Of a stretch of DNA of 63,461 nucleotides, positions 21,981 through 30,202 are shown piece after piece; position 1 is the first letter of the stretch; each line of letters opens with the position of its first letter. The stretch is from positions 1-63,461 of the forward strand of contig JAAWHL010000002.1 in NCBI GenBank assembly GCA_022795855.1, read 5' to 3'. The stretch comes from Lawsonibacter sp. Its GTDB lineage: Bacteria; Bacillota; Clostridia; Oscillospirales; Oscillospiraceae. Under the pieces are notes generated by a model, which saw only the letters and a program-made list of their open reading frames with translations, had not been told where the DNA came from and ran no database searches. The translations under genes were made by a program, and so were the position numbers.

Positions 21981-23363
21981 TTATTTATTTTTCATATACT
22001 CGTCCATGGCGGCGGCGGCGTGCTTGCCCGCCCCCATGGCCAGAATCACCGTAGCCGCGCCGGTGGCCGCGTCTCCGCCGGCAAAAATGCCGGGCGCCGA
22101 GGTGCGGCCCTGCTCGTCCGCGGCCACGCAGCCCTTTCGGGTGCGCTCCAGGCCGGGGGTGCCGGAGCAGCTCATGGGGTTGGGCGAGGTGCCGATGGCC
22201 ATAATCACCGCGTCCGCGGCCATTTTATACTCGCTGCCGGGGATGGGCTCGGGGCGGCGGCGGCCGGAGGCGTCCGGCTCTCCCAGCGCCATTTTGACGC
22301 AGGTGACGGAGGCCACCCGCCCCTGCTCGTCCCCCTCGATTGAGACGGGGGCGGTGAGGAAATCAAAGACAATCCCCTCCTCCTTGGCGTGGTGAATCTC
22401 CTCCAGGCGGGCGGGCAGCTCCGCCTCGCCCCGGCGGTAGACAATATGCACCTCCGCGCCCATGCGCTTTGCGCACCGGGCGGCGTCCATGGCCACGTTG
22501 CCGCCCCCCACCACCGCCACGCTCCTGCTGTGCAGGATGGGGGTGCTGCTCTCGGGCTGATAGGCCTTCATCAGGTTGATGCGGGTCAGGTATTCGTTGG
22601 CGGAATAGACTCCAATCAGGGATTCCCCGGGAATCTTCATAAACTGGGGAAGGCCGGCGCCCGAGCCGATGAACACAGCCTCGTAGCCCATCTCAAACAG
22701 CTCCGGGATGGTCAGCACCTTGCCGATGACCATATCCAGCCGGATGTCCACCCCCAGCTTTTCCAGGTTGGCCACCTCCCGCCGGACAATCTCCTTGGGC
22801 AGGCGGAACTCCGGGATGCCGTAGCTGAGCACCCCGCCGGGCAGGTGGAAGGCCTCAAACACGGTGACGGCATAGCCCTTCCGGGCCAGCTCGCCGGCGC
22901 AGGTCAGCCCCGCAGGGCCGGACCCAATCACCGCCGCCTTATGGCCGTTTTTCGGCTGGGCGGCCAGGTTGGATATGCCGTTTTCTGCGGCCCAGTCGGC
23001 CACAAAGCGCTCCACCCGGCCGATGCCTACGCTGTCCCCCTGACGGCATCGGACGCACTTTCCCTCGCACTGGGTCTCCTGGGGGCAGACCCGGCCGGAG
23101 ATGGCGGGCAGGGCGTTGGCGTTGGATAGAATCTCATAGGCCGCGGCCATGTCCCCCTGGGCCACCCGGGACAGGAACTCCGGGATGGGGATGCCCACGG
23201 GACAGCCGGAGACGCAGGCGGGATTTTTGCACTGCAAACACCGCTTCGCCTCGTTCCGGGCCTCCTCCAGGGTGTAGCCCAGAGCCACCTCCCGGAAATT
23301 ACAGCTGCGCACCTCCGGGGCCTGCTCGGCCATGGGGGTTTTATTGGTCTGCATATTAGCCAT
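21981..23363 (-). CDS. NADPH-dependent glutamate synthase small-chain homologue (GltA/NfnB type)
   Basis: 460-residue flavoprotein. N-terminal cysteine clusters (CLQCKNPACVSGCPVGIPIP and CEGKCVRC) hold two [4Fe-4S] centres, followed by an FAD fold (VIGSGPAGLTCAGELARKGY near residue 130) and an NADPH fold (VAVVGGGNVAMDAARCAKR near 285). The adjacent overlapping gene encodes a DHODH-electron-transfer-like FAD/NAD subunit. That pairing is the NfnAB layout (NADH-dependent ferredoxin:NADP oxidoreductase, electron bifurcating), so I read this as NfnB rather than a true glutamate synthase; no large glutamate synthase gene is here. GGAGGAGG precedes the ATG at 23363. Confidence 0.88.
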   Translation of the reverse strand: MANMQTNKTPMAEQAPEVRSCNFREVALGYTLEEARNEAKRCLQCKNPACVSGCPVGIPIPEFLSRVAQGDMAAAYEILSNANALPAISGRVCPQETQCEGKCVRCRQGDSVGIGRVERFVADWAAENGISNLAAQPKNGHKAAVIGSGPAGLTCAGELARKGYAVTVFEAFHLPGGVLSYGIPEFRLPKEIVRREVANLEKLGVDIRLDMVIGKVLTIPELFEMGYEAVFIGSGAGLPQFMKIPGESLIGVYSANEYLTRINLMKAYQPESSTPILHSRSVAVVGGGNVAMDAARCAKRMGAEVHIVYRRGEAELPARLEEIHHAKEEGIVFDFLTAPVSIEGDEQGRVASVTCVKMALGEPDASGRRRPEPIPGSEYKMAADAVIMAIGTSPNPMSCSGTPGLERTRKGCVAADEQGRTSAPGIFAGGDAATGAATVILAMGAGKHAAAAMDEYMKNK

Positions 23364-24207
23364 TCAGGGCGCCTCCTCCCAGCCGGCAGGCGTGCTTTTC
23401 CCTCTGCCCGGCCTCAAATTCCCGATACGCCCCGTTGCGGGCGATCACCTCGTCAAAATCCACCTTGTGGCCGTCAAAGTCGGGCCCGTCCACACAGGCG
23501 AATTTCACCTGCCCGTCCACCGTCACCCGGCAGCAGCCGCACATGCCCGTACCGTCAATCATGATGGGGTTCATGCTGACGGTGGTGGGGATGCCGTACT
23601 GCCCGGTCAGCTTGCAGGCGAATTTCATCATCAGCAGAGGGCCGATGGCGAACACATGGTCAAACTTCACGCCGCTTTGTATCAGCTCCTCCAGCTTGCC
23701 GGTGACAAAGCCGTGATAGCCATAGCTGCCGTCGTCGGTGCAGATGTGGAGGGCGGCGCAGGCCTGCTTCATCTCCTCCTCCAGAATGACGATGTCCCTG
23801 GTCTTGAACCCGCCAATCAGGTCCACCTGATTGCCCGCCTGATGGAGCGCGCGGGCCACGGGCAGCGCGATGGCGCAGCCCAGGCCGCCGCCCAGCACGG
23901 CCACCCGGCCGTATCCCTCCACAGGGGTGGGCTCCCCCAGCGGGCCCGCAAAGTCCTTCAGACAGTCGCCCTGCTTCCGCTCATCCAGGGCCAGGGTGGT
24001 CCCTCCCACCTTCTGGTAGATGACGGTGACCAGGCCGTTCTCCCCCTTGGAGATGGTCAGCGGGATGCGCTCCCCCTCCTCGTCCACCCGCAGGATGATG
24101 AACTGTCCCGCCTTGGCTTTGGCCGCAATCAGCGGCGCATATACGGAGATTTGCCCAATCTCCGGCGTCAGGCTCTTCTTCTCCACAATCTCGTTTTTCT
24201 GATACAA
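23356..24207 (-). CDS. Sulfide/dihydroorotate dehydrogenase-like FAD/NAD-binding subunit (NfnA type)
   Basis: 283 residues. A ferredoxin-reductase-like fold: FAD-binding barrel (GQFIILRVDEEGERIPLTIS), NAD-binding domain (VAVLGGGLGCAIALPVARAL) and a C-terminal [2Fe-2S] cysteine cluster (GTGMCGCCRVTVDGQVKFAC), as in PyrK-like proteins and NfnA. In the complex it takes electrons from NADH and passes them to the NfnB subunit. The TTG at 24207 is the best start: AAGGAGGAG lies 6 nt upstream; an in-frame TTG at 24225 lies before that site. It overlaps the next gene by 8 nt and follows the nucleotidase stop by 39 nt. Confidence 0.88.
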   Translation of the reverse strand: MYQKNEIVEKKSLTPEIGQISVYAPLIAAKAKAGQFIILRVDEEGERIPLTISKGENGLVTVIYQKVGGTTLALDERKQGDCLKDFAGPLGEPTPVEGYGRVAVLGGGLGCAIALPVARALHQAGNQVDLIGGFKTRDIVILEEEMKQACAALHICTDDGSYGYHGFVTGKLEELIQSGVKFDHVFAIGPLLMMKFACKLTGQYGIPTTVSMNPIMIDGTGMCGCCRVTVDGQVKFACVDGPDFDGHKVDFDEVIARNGAYREFEAGQREKHACRLGGGALNG

Positions 24208-24246
24208 TGTCTGCTCCTCCTTCAAAATCCGCCGGGGAAATGATGC

Positions 24247-26187
24247 TTACCTGCCATAGCGTCTGGCCTTTCCCGTCCCGTAGCGCCGCCGGCGCCGGCG
24301 CAGCACCGCCCAGCGGAAAATCAGCGCCGCCGCCAGCGCCGCCGCGGCCAGCACCCCCAGCACCGTCAGGGTCAGCCAGTTGGGGTTCTTCAGCAGCTCG
24401 ATAGGATTCAGGCTGCTGCTGACGTCCTTCCGCCCGTCCGGGGCGGCATAGCTGCGGGGCACCCCCGACTCCCCAAAGTAGGCCAGATAGGCGGCCAGGG
24501 CGTACCACTCCTTAATCTCGCTGCCGTTCTCGTCCCGCAGGATACAGTCCTCAAAGTCGGTGACGGGACTTCCGTCGGCCATTTTGGGCTCCAGGGACAG
24601 CAGGCCCATGGATTTGGACTTGACCGTGCCCAGCATCTGGGCGGAGTACATGCCGGTAACCACCCGGTAGAGCCGATTGTCGTCAATCCGGGACAGCTCC
24701 CGCCTGTTGAAATCCAGGAAGGCGGCCTCCTCCAGGAACATATGGGTCACGCGGTTAAAAAACATCCGGTGGGTATTGAAGGAGTAGCTGGCGCCGGACA
24801 TGTACAGCTGGGCGGCCGGCATGATGGGGGTGACCGAGGCGTCCACCTCGGCGGCGGCCTTCAGCTCCTTCCCCGTCAGGTAGACCCCCACCAGGGGAAA
24901 GCCGGAGGTTCCGTCGCTGCCCACCCCCATGGACAGCACGTCAAAGGCCATGGAGGTGGTAATCTCCCCCTTGGGCAGGCTGGCCCGCAGCACCCCATCG
25001 GCGGTGACGGTCACCGTCTCGACCTCCGGGGCGTCCGCCTCCAGGTTCATGGCGGCCCACAGGAAGGCGTCGGCTACCAGCTCGCCCAGGGAATTGCCCG
25101 TCTGCACACCGGAAACGGGGGTGCGCAGGTCAAAGTCCGTATGGGTCAGCACCTGGTCATAGCTCAGTCCGTAGCGCCCCAGGTAATCTCCCCCCACCTG
25201 CTGTTTCCAATCCTCAATCAGCAGGGTGATGTCCGGGTCGCTCTCCATGGACTTGTCGATGGGGGTCAGGTGGTAGTCCGTCAGCTGCTTTTTCCCGTCC
25301 TTCCCCCAGCTCAGGGTGATGGACCCCAGGTTCCGGCAGTAGGGCCCGGCGGAGACAATATAGGTATCCCCTACTACGATAGGGGCCTCCAGGGTGGTGT
25401 GGGTGTGGCCGGAGATAATCAGGTCGATGCCCTCCACCTTCTGGGCAAGCTGCTCGTCCTCGGAATTCTTCGTCTTCTCGCTGGTCCCGCTGTGGGACAG
25501 GCAGATGATAAACTGGGCCCCCTGCTCCTTCAGGGACTGGACGCACCGCCCGGCCGCCTGGACCGGGTCCTCCAGGACAAAGCCGGAGGAGGGGGCGCAG
25601 TCGTGGGAGTCCAGGCCCATCAGCCCGAAAATGCCGTAAGTGACGCCGCCCCGCTCCAGCAGCATGGACTCCTTCACCCCGTAGGCCGCCATGGCCCGCT
25701 GGATATCCAGCTGGTCGGGATTCTCGGCGGAGGGCTTGTAGTTGGCCATGACCAGGGCGGGCAGCTTTCCGCCGCTGCCATAGGCCGCCTGAAGCATTTT
25801 GGCAAAGCCCGTGCCGGTATGGTCAAACTCGTGGTTGCCTGCCGTGACCGCGTCGTAGCCCATGGCCCCCATGGTGCGCAGCTCGGCGGCCCGGGTGGTG
25901 TACAGGGTCTGAATCAGCGAGCCGATGGAAAAATCTCCCCCGTCCACCGTCAGCGCGTCCGGATTATTTCTGCGCTCCCGGGCCAGGGCGGAGGCCAGGC
26001 GGGCGTAGCCCCCCGACTCGTTCCCGTCCTTTGTGGGCTGAGGCAGAAAATGGGAGTGCAGGTCGTGGGTAAACAGCACGGTGGCTGTGCCGCCCGGTTC
26101 AGGCGGGGACGCCAGGGCCGGCAGGGCCAGGACCAGCGCCAGAAGGACGGCCAGCGCCGCCCCGAACAGCCGTGAAAAACGCTTCAC
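24247..26187 (-). CDS. Cell-surface bifunctional metallophosphatase/5'-nucleotidase
   Basis: Hydrolyses nucleotides or phosphoesters outside the cell. 646 residues. A signal peptide (residues 1-27, ending ALPALAS) precedes a calcineurin-like phosphatase domain with the metal ligands in FTHDLHSH, VDGGDFSIGS, TAGNHEFDHTG and SGHTH. The 5'-nucleotidase C-terminal domain (about 345-560) binds the substrate. A C-terminal helix (about 608-630) followed by a long Arg-rich tail anchors it in the membrane. A promoter fits at 26249-26221. It is upstream of the Nfn genes with only 39 nt between; a link between the functions is not evident. Confidence 0.9.
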   Translation of the reverse strand: MKRFSRLFGAALAVLLALVLALPALASPPEPGGTATVLFTHDLHSHFLPQPTKDGNESGGYARLASALARERRNNPDALTVDGGDFSIGSLIQTLYTTRAAELRTMGAMGYDAVTAGNHEFDHTGTGFAKMLQAAYGSGGKLPALVMANYKPSAENPDQLDIQRAMAAYGVKESMLLERGGVTYGIFGLMGLDSHDCAPSSGFVLEDPVQAAGRCVQSLKEQGAQFIICLSHSGTSEKTKNSEDEQLAQKVEGIDLIISGHTHTTLEAPIVVGDTYIVSAGPYCRNLGSITLSWGKDGKKQLTDYHLTPIDKSMESDPDITLLIEDWKQQVGGDYLGRYGLSYDQVLTHTDFDLRTPVSGVQTGNSLGELVADAFLWAAMNLEADAPEVETVTVTADGVLRASLPKGEITTSMAFDVLSMGVGSDGTSGFPLVGVYLTGKELKAAAEVDASVTPIMPAAQLYMSGASYSFNTHRMFFNRVTHMFLEEAAFLDFNRRELSRIDDNRLYRVVTGMYSAQMLGTVKSKSMGLLSLEPKMADGSPVTDFEDCILRDENGSEIKEWYALAAYLAYFGESGVPRSYAAPDGRKDVSSSLNPIELLKNPNWLTLTVLGVLAAAALAAALIFRWAVLRRRRRRYGTGKARRYGR

Positions 26188-26220
26188 AGTAAATCGCTCC
26201 TTCCTCTGCTCTTCCTACAC

Positions 26221-26249
26221 ATTCTGCCACAAATCCGCGCCGTTGGCAA
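26221..26249 (-). promoter_or_regulatory. Promoter of the 5'-nucleotidase gene
   Basis: TTGCCA (26249-26244), 17-nt spacer, CAGAAT (26226-26221) on the minus strand. Confidence 0.5.
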
Positions 26250-26310
26250 TAAAAACTTCTCAGAAACCCAGGCCCGTCCCTCAAGTGTCCGAACCGCCAC
26301 TATAATGGAC

Positions 26311-26349
26311 TTGCTCTTTTCGACAAAATGTACTATTCTTAAAGAGTAG
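26311..26349 (+). promoter_or_regulatory. Promoter of the XRE gene with overlapping operator palindrome
   Basis: TTGCTC (26311-26316), 17-nt spacer, TATTCT (26334-26339). An inverted repeat CTATTCTT (26333-26340) and AAGAGTAG (26342-26349), with one mismatch, covers the -10 and the expected start site, as expected for autorepression by the HTH protein encoded next. Confidence 0.6.
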
Positions 26350-26391
26350 AAGTATCCCACATTCATTCCCGCACAGGAGGAGAGACGCGCT

Positions 26392-26802
26392 GTGGCAAAG
26401 ACTTTAGCTCATGCTTTTTCTGATTGTATCCGACGCTTCCGGGCACAAAGGCGCCTGTCCGCCGAGGAATTTGCCAAGGAACTGGGCATTGGCCGCACCT
26501 CTCTGCTGAAAATCGAGCGGGACGAGGCCAATCCCACCCTGGACACTGTGGAAATGGTGGCCGGAAACCTGGGCATTCCGCCGCTGAATCTTCTTGGCGG
26601 CACAGACCCCGCCCAGGCCGTCTCTGCCCAGCTTCTGATGTACTGCCTGAAAAACGGCGTCCGCTTCTCCTCCCTCTCCATCCGGGAGATTGGCACTCTG
26701 CTGCTTCAGATTGCCGATATCGCAGCGGGCGAGGAGGCGCGCATTGAGGCAGAGGCCGATCAGGTGCCCGCTTCCGCTCCGCCGCCGCCCACCTGCCTGT
26801 AG
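26392..26802 (+). CDS. XRE-family HTH transcriptional regulator
   Basis: 136 residues. The HTH covers about residues 10-65 (FRAQRRLSAEEFAKELGIGRTSLLKIER), followed by a helical region and a Pro-rich C-terminal tail (ASAPPPPTC). GTG start at 26392 with AGGAGAG seven bases upstream. It stands alone between a promoter with a palindrome and a terminator. The C-terminal half lacks a recognisable ligand domain. Target genes are unknown; autoregulation is likely from the palindrome. Confidence 0.85.
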   Translation: MAKTLAHAFSDCIRRFRAQRRLSAEEFAKELGIGRTSLLKIERDEANPTLDTVEMVAGNLGIPPLNLLGGTDPAQAVSAQLLMYCLKNGVRFSSLSIREIGTLLLQIADIAAGEEARIEAEADQVPASAPPPPTCL

Positions 26803-26809
26803 GCGCTGA

Positions 26810-26848
26810 AAACGCTGGGAACCGCCTTGGCGGCTCCCAGCGTTTCCC
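26810..26848. terminator. Bidirectional terminator between the XRE gene and rfbA
   Basis: AAACGCTGGGA (26810-26820) with TCCCAGCGTTT (26835-26845), enclosing ACCGCC/GGCGG. It separates two convergent genes. Confidence 0.75.
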
Positions 26849-26891
26849 TTCCAGGCGGGATCAAGGGGGCCAAACGATGCAGGACCGGCCC

Positions 26892-27749
26892 TTACAGACA
26901 TTGCAGATATTTTCCGTACAGCGTCATTCCCAGCTGCTCACCGGTTTGGTGGACATGGCCGACCTCCAGCCAGCCCTCGTAGAGCCCCAGCTCCTCCAGG
27001 CAGCCCACATACCGGCCCGTCTCGTCCTGAATCTTCTTGATGGTCTGCCCCGCGGCCAGCAGGCTGTCCGCCGTGCCCGCGTCCAGCCAGACGAAATTGC
27101 GCTCCAGGGGCATCACCCGCAGCTGCTCCCGGTGCAGATACTCCAGATTCACATCCGTAATCTCCAGCTCGCCCCGGGCGGAGGGCTTCAGCCCCCGGGC
27201 AATCTCCATCACCTGCCGGTCGTAGAAATAGAGGCCGGGCACAATGTAGTTGCTCTTGGGGTAACGGGGCTTCTCCTCGATGGAGATGGCCTTTCCGCTC
27301 TCGTCAAACTCCACCACGCCGAAGGGCCTGGGGTCCTCCACCCAGTAGCCGAACACCGTGGCGCCGCTGGTCTGGGCGGCCGCCTTTTTCAGCGTGGCCC
27401 CCAGGGTGGGCGCATAGAAGATGTTGTCCCCCAGCACCAGGCACACCTGGTCGTCCCCCACAAACTCCTCGCCAATCAGCAGCGCGTCGGCAATACCCCG
27501 GGCCACCGTCTGCTCGGCATAGGACACGCGAAGGCCGAACTGGCCCCCGTCCCCCAGCAGGGCGGCGAAGGTCTCCGTCTCCCCCGGGGGCACGATCACC
27601 AGGATGTCGGAAATCCCCGCCTGCATCAGGATGGCGATGGGATAGTAAATCAGCGGCTTGTCGTACACCGGCAGCAGCGGCTTGCACACCGGCTTGGTCA
27701 TCGGATACAGGCGGGTCCCTTTGCCCGCCGCCAAGACAATTCCTTTCAT
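26892..27749 (-). CDS. rfbA: Glucose-1-phosphate thymidylyltransferase
   Basis: Makes dTDP-glucose from dTTP and glucose-1-phosphate, first step to dTDP-L-rhamnose and other surface sugars. 285 residues, standard for RmlA. The nucleotide loop is GIVLAAGKGTRLYPMT; the sugar-binding segments LGDNIFY, EEKPRYPKSNYIVPGLYFYD and WLDAGTADSL match the family. AGGAGG precedes the ATG at 27749. The other rhamnose genes (rfbB, C, D) are not in this window, so the end product cannot be named. Single-gene unit downstream of the decarboxylase. Confidence 0.94.
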   Translation of the reverse strand: MKGIVLAAGKGTRLYPMTKPVCKPLLPVYDKPLIYYPIAILMQAGISDILVIVPPGETETFAALLGDGGQFGLRVSYAEQTVARGIADALLIGEEFVGDDQVCLVLGDNIFYAPTLGATLKKAAAQTSGATVFGYWVEDPRPFGVVEFDESGKAISIEEKPRYPKSNYIVPGLYFYDRQVMEIARGLKPSARGELEITDVNLEYLHREQLRVMPLERNFVWLDAGTADSLLAAGQTIKKIQDETGRYVGCLEELGLYEGWLEVGHVHQTGEQLGMTLYGKYLQCL

Positions 27750-27779
27750 CAGGGTTCCTCCTGCGTATCTCTCTTTTGC

Positions 27780-27844
27780 GGCCGCCCGCTCCGGAGAACG
27801 GGCGGCCGGTTTTGAAATGGAGGCCGAGCAATCGGCCTCCATTT
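27780..27844 (-). terminator. Pair of hairpins after the biotin-carrier decarboxylase gene
   Basis: Two adjacent stems: AAATGGAGGCCGA with its complement (27815-27827 and 27832-27844), and GGCCGCCCG with CGGGCGGCC (27780-27788 and 27799-27807), starting 13 nt past the stop at 27857. U-runs are short (TTTCAAAACC), so termination is probable but not certain. Confidence 0.55.
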
Positions 27845-27856
27845 GCGTTATTCTTC

Positions 27857-29821
27857 TCAGCCCAGAACCACCAGCAGGTCGTCGGTGTTCACGGCGGTGC
27901 CCACAGCGGCGGCCACGGACTTGACGGTGCCGGACACGGGGGCAGAGACCTCAATCTCCATCTTCATGGCCTCCAGCACCACCAGCACGTCGCCGGCCTG
28001 GACCGGCTGGCCGGGCTTGCACTCCACCTTGAACACATTGCCGGGCATGGGGCTGTTCACGGCAGTCTCACCGGCAGCGGGGGCCGCGGCAGGGGCGGCG
28101 GGGGCCGCTGCGGGGGCGGGGGCCGGAGCGGCGGCGGGCGCGGCGGGGGCCGGAGCGGGCGCGGGCGCGGGGGCCGCAGGAACCGGAGCGGCGGCCGCAG
28201 GCGCGGCAGGGCCGCCCGCCTTCTCCACGGTCACCTGGAAGGCCTTCCCGTCGATGGTGACGGTGAAGTTCCCGGTACAGTCATTTCCGCCCATCACCAG
28301 ATGGGGGGGCTGATAGGAGGCGGCAAAGGGCTGGATGGGCCGCACGGAGTACCCGGCGCTGGCGGGGGCGGGCACGTTGGCGTAGTATACGTGGCCCTGC
28401 CATGCGGGGATGGGGGCGGTCTCCACCTTCCTGGGGGCCTCTGCCTTGGCGGCGGGGGCCTCCTCCTTCTTGGGGAATCCGGCCTCCCGGTCCTTGAAGA
28501 AGGCCATGGCCACCTGGGGGAAGGCGATGTAGCTCAGCACGTCCTCATCGCTCTTGGCGGTGGCGCCCAGTTCCTTCTTGGTCTTCTCAAACTCGGGCTC
28601 CAGCGTGTCGGCAAAGCGGCCCTCCACCACGGGGGTGTTCCCCAGAATCTTCTTCTGGATGGCCGGGTCGATGGGGGCGGGGGTGCGGCCGTACTCGCCG
28701 CGGCAGTAGGCCTTAATCTCCTTGCCCACCACCTTGTACCGCTCGCCGGCCAGCACGTTCTGCACCGCCTGAGAGCCCACCATCTGGCTGGTGGGGGTCA
28801 CCAGGGGAGGATAACCCAGGTCGGCGCGGACCTTGGGGGTCTCGGCCAGGGCCTGGTCCAGCTTATCCAGGGCGTTCATCATCTTCAGCTGGGAAATCAG
28901 GTTGGACAGCATTCCGCCGGGAATCTGATAGTTCAGGCACTGGGTGTCGGTGGCCATAGAGATGGGGTTCAGGGTGCCGTCCTTGATGAACCCGGCCCGG
29001 ACGGTCTTGAAGAAGTCGGCAATCTCAATCAGGGCCTTGTCGTCCAGGTCCACCTGATAGCCCAGAGAGCGCAGGGCGTAGGCCAGGGTCTCGGTGGCGG
29101 GCTGGGCGGTGCCGCCGGAGAAGGAGGAGATGGCGGTGTCGATTACGTCGGCGCCCGCCTCCACGCCCTTCAGGCAGGTCATGAAGGCCAGGCCGGTGGT
29201 GCAGTGGGTGTGAATGACCACGGGCAGCTCGGGCACCGCGTCCTTGATGGCGGACACCAGGTCGTAGGACTCCTTGGGGCCCATGATGCCGGCCATGTCC
29301 TTGATGCAGATGGACTTCACGCCCATCTCCTTCAGCTCCTTCACCATCTGGACGTTCTTCTCCAGGGTGTGGACGGGGCTGGTGGTGAAGCAGATGGTGC
29401 CGGAGGCGTGGCCGCCGCGCTTCACCGTCTCCTCCACGGCCACCTGCAGGTTGCGCACATCGTTCAGCGCGTCGAAGATGCGGATGATGTCAATGCCGTT
29501 TTTGATGGAGTGCTCCACAAACTTGCGCACCACGTCGTCGGGATAGTGCTTATAGCCCAGGATGTTCTGGCCCCGCAGCAGCATCTGCAGCTTGGTGTTG
29601 GGCATCTTGGCGCGAATCTTGCGCAGCCGGTCCCAGGGGTCCTCCTGGAGGTAGCGCAGGCACACGTCGAAGGTGGCGCCGCCCCAGACCTCGGCGGAGT
29701 AATAGCCCGCCCTGTCAATGGTCTCCAGGATGGGCTCGAACTTGCTGTAGGGCAGGCGGGTGGCGATGAGGGACTGGTTGGCGTCACGCAGCACGGTTTC
29801 GGTAAAGTTTACTTTTCTCAT
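27857..29821 (-). CDS. Oxaloacetate decarboxylase alpha subunit / pyruvate carboxylase subunit B with biotin domain
   Basis: 654 residues. The HMGL-like carboxyltransferase barrel (about 1-300) starts FTETVLRDANQSLIATRL and has metal and substrate motifs GYYSAEVWGGATFD, IHTHCTTG and IKDMAG. The PYC_OADA-type domain continues to about 460. A Pro/Ala-only linker of roughly 45 residues leads to the biotinyl domain, where Lys in EAMKME (near residue 618) carries biotin. This arrangement fits OadA of the sodium-pumping decarboxylase or the B subunit of a two-part pyruvate carboxylase. No beta/gamma pump subunit or biotin carboxylase is nearby, so I cannot choose. Promoter at 29967-29939. Confidence 0.9.
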   Translation of the reverse strand: MRKVNFTETVLRDANQSLIATRLPYSKFEPILETIDRAGYYSAEVWGGATFDVCLRYLQEDPWDRLRKIRAKMPNTKLQMLLRGQNILGYKHYPDDVVRKFVEHSIKNGIDIIRIFDALNDVRNLQVAVEETVKRGGHASGTICFTTSPVHTLEKNVQMVKELKEMGVKSICIKDMAGIMGPKESYDLVSAIKDAVPELPVVIHTHCTTGLAFMTCLKGVEAGADVIDTAISSFSGGTAQPATETLAYALRSLGYQVDLDDKALIEIADFFKTVRAGFIKDGTLNPISMATDTQCLNYQIPGGMLSNLISQLKMMNALDKLDQALAETPKVRADLGYPPLVTPTSQMVGSQAVQNVLAGERYKVVGKEIKAYCRGEYGRTPAPIDPAIQKKILGNTPVVEGRFADTLEPEFEKTKKELGATAKSDEDVLSYIAFPQVAMAFFKDREAGFPKKEEAPAAKAEAPRKVETAPIPAWQGHVYYANVPAPASAGYSVRPIQPFAASYQPPHLVMGGNDCTGNFTVTIDGKAFQVTVEKAGGPAAPAAAAPVPAAPAPAPAPAPAAPAAAPAPAPAAAPAAPAAAPAAGETAVNSPMPGNVFKVECKPGQPVQAGDVLVVLEAMKMEIEVSAPVSGTVKSVAAAVGTAVNTDDLLVVLG

Positions 29822-29938
29822 GTTGAACGACCTCCGGTTGCTCCTTGAGCTGTTTTGTAGGGTAGTCCGCCGCCCGCTTTCCGCAGCCCCGGGCAGGACG
29901 GACGGGCCGGCTCGGGGCCGGCCTTGCAGCTTACAGAC

Positions 29939-29967
29939 ATTTTAGTATATTTTCTCTCGGGGCGCAA
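29939..29967 (-). promoter_or_regulatory. Promoter of the carboxyltransferase gene
   Basis: TTGCGC (29967-29962), 17-nt spacer, TAAAAT (29944-29939) on the minus strand. It leaves a leader of about 110 nt. Confidence 0.6.
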
Positions 29968-30038
29968 GTCTAAATCTGTAAATTGGACCACTTATTTCAT
30001 CTCGGGGTCAAGATAACGCAACTCGCGCTGCGGCGCCA

Positions 30039-30202
30039 GGGCCTGTTTGAAAATGGCCAATCCGCCCAGCCGGCGGGCCCTTTGCCGCCGCGCTTCGCCA
30101 ATTCTTCTGGAAACACACCCAGTATTCCGGCGAAAAACCGGCCGCGCCTGACCGCAAGCCCCTCCGCGCCTGGCCGCAGTTCCATTTCCCGGACCAGGCC
30201 TA
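30039..30202. repeat. Interspersed hairpin repeat, copy C (type 1)
   Basis: Same orientation as copy A: it opens GGGCCTGTTTGAAAATGG, carries GGCGGGCCCTTTGCCGCC and GCGAAAAACCGGCC, and closes CAGTTCCATTTCC...GGCC. Its last bases form the glmS stop codon (TAG at 30202-30200), so the coding sequence ends inside the repeat. The remaining sequence of this 378-bp gap holds the promoter above. Confidence 0.8.

Noticed and set aside
21981-23363. A true glutamate synthase small subunit
   Set aside because: No large subunit is adjacent, and the overlapping neighbour is a PyrK/NfnA-like subunit, so the Nfn-type complex is more likely.
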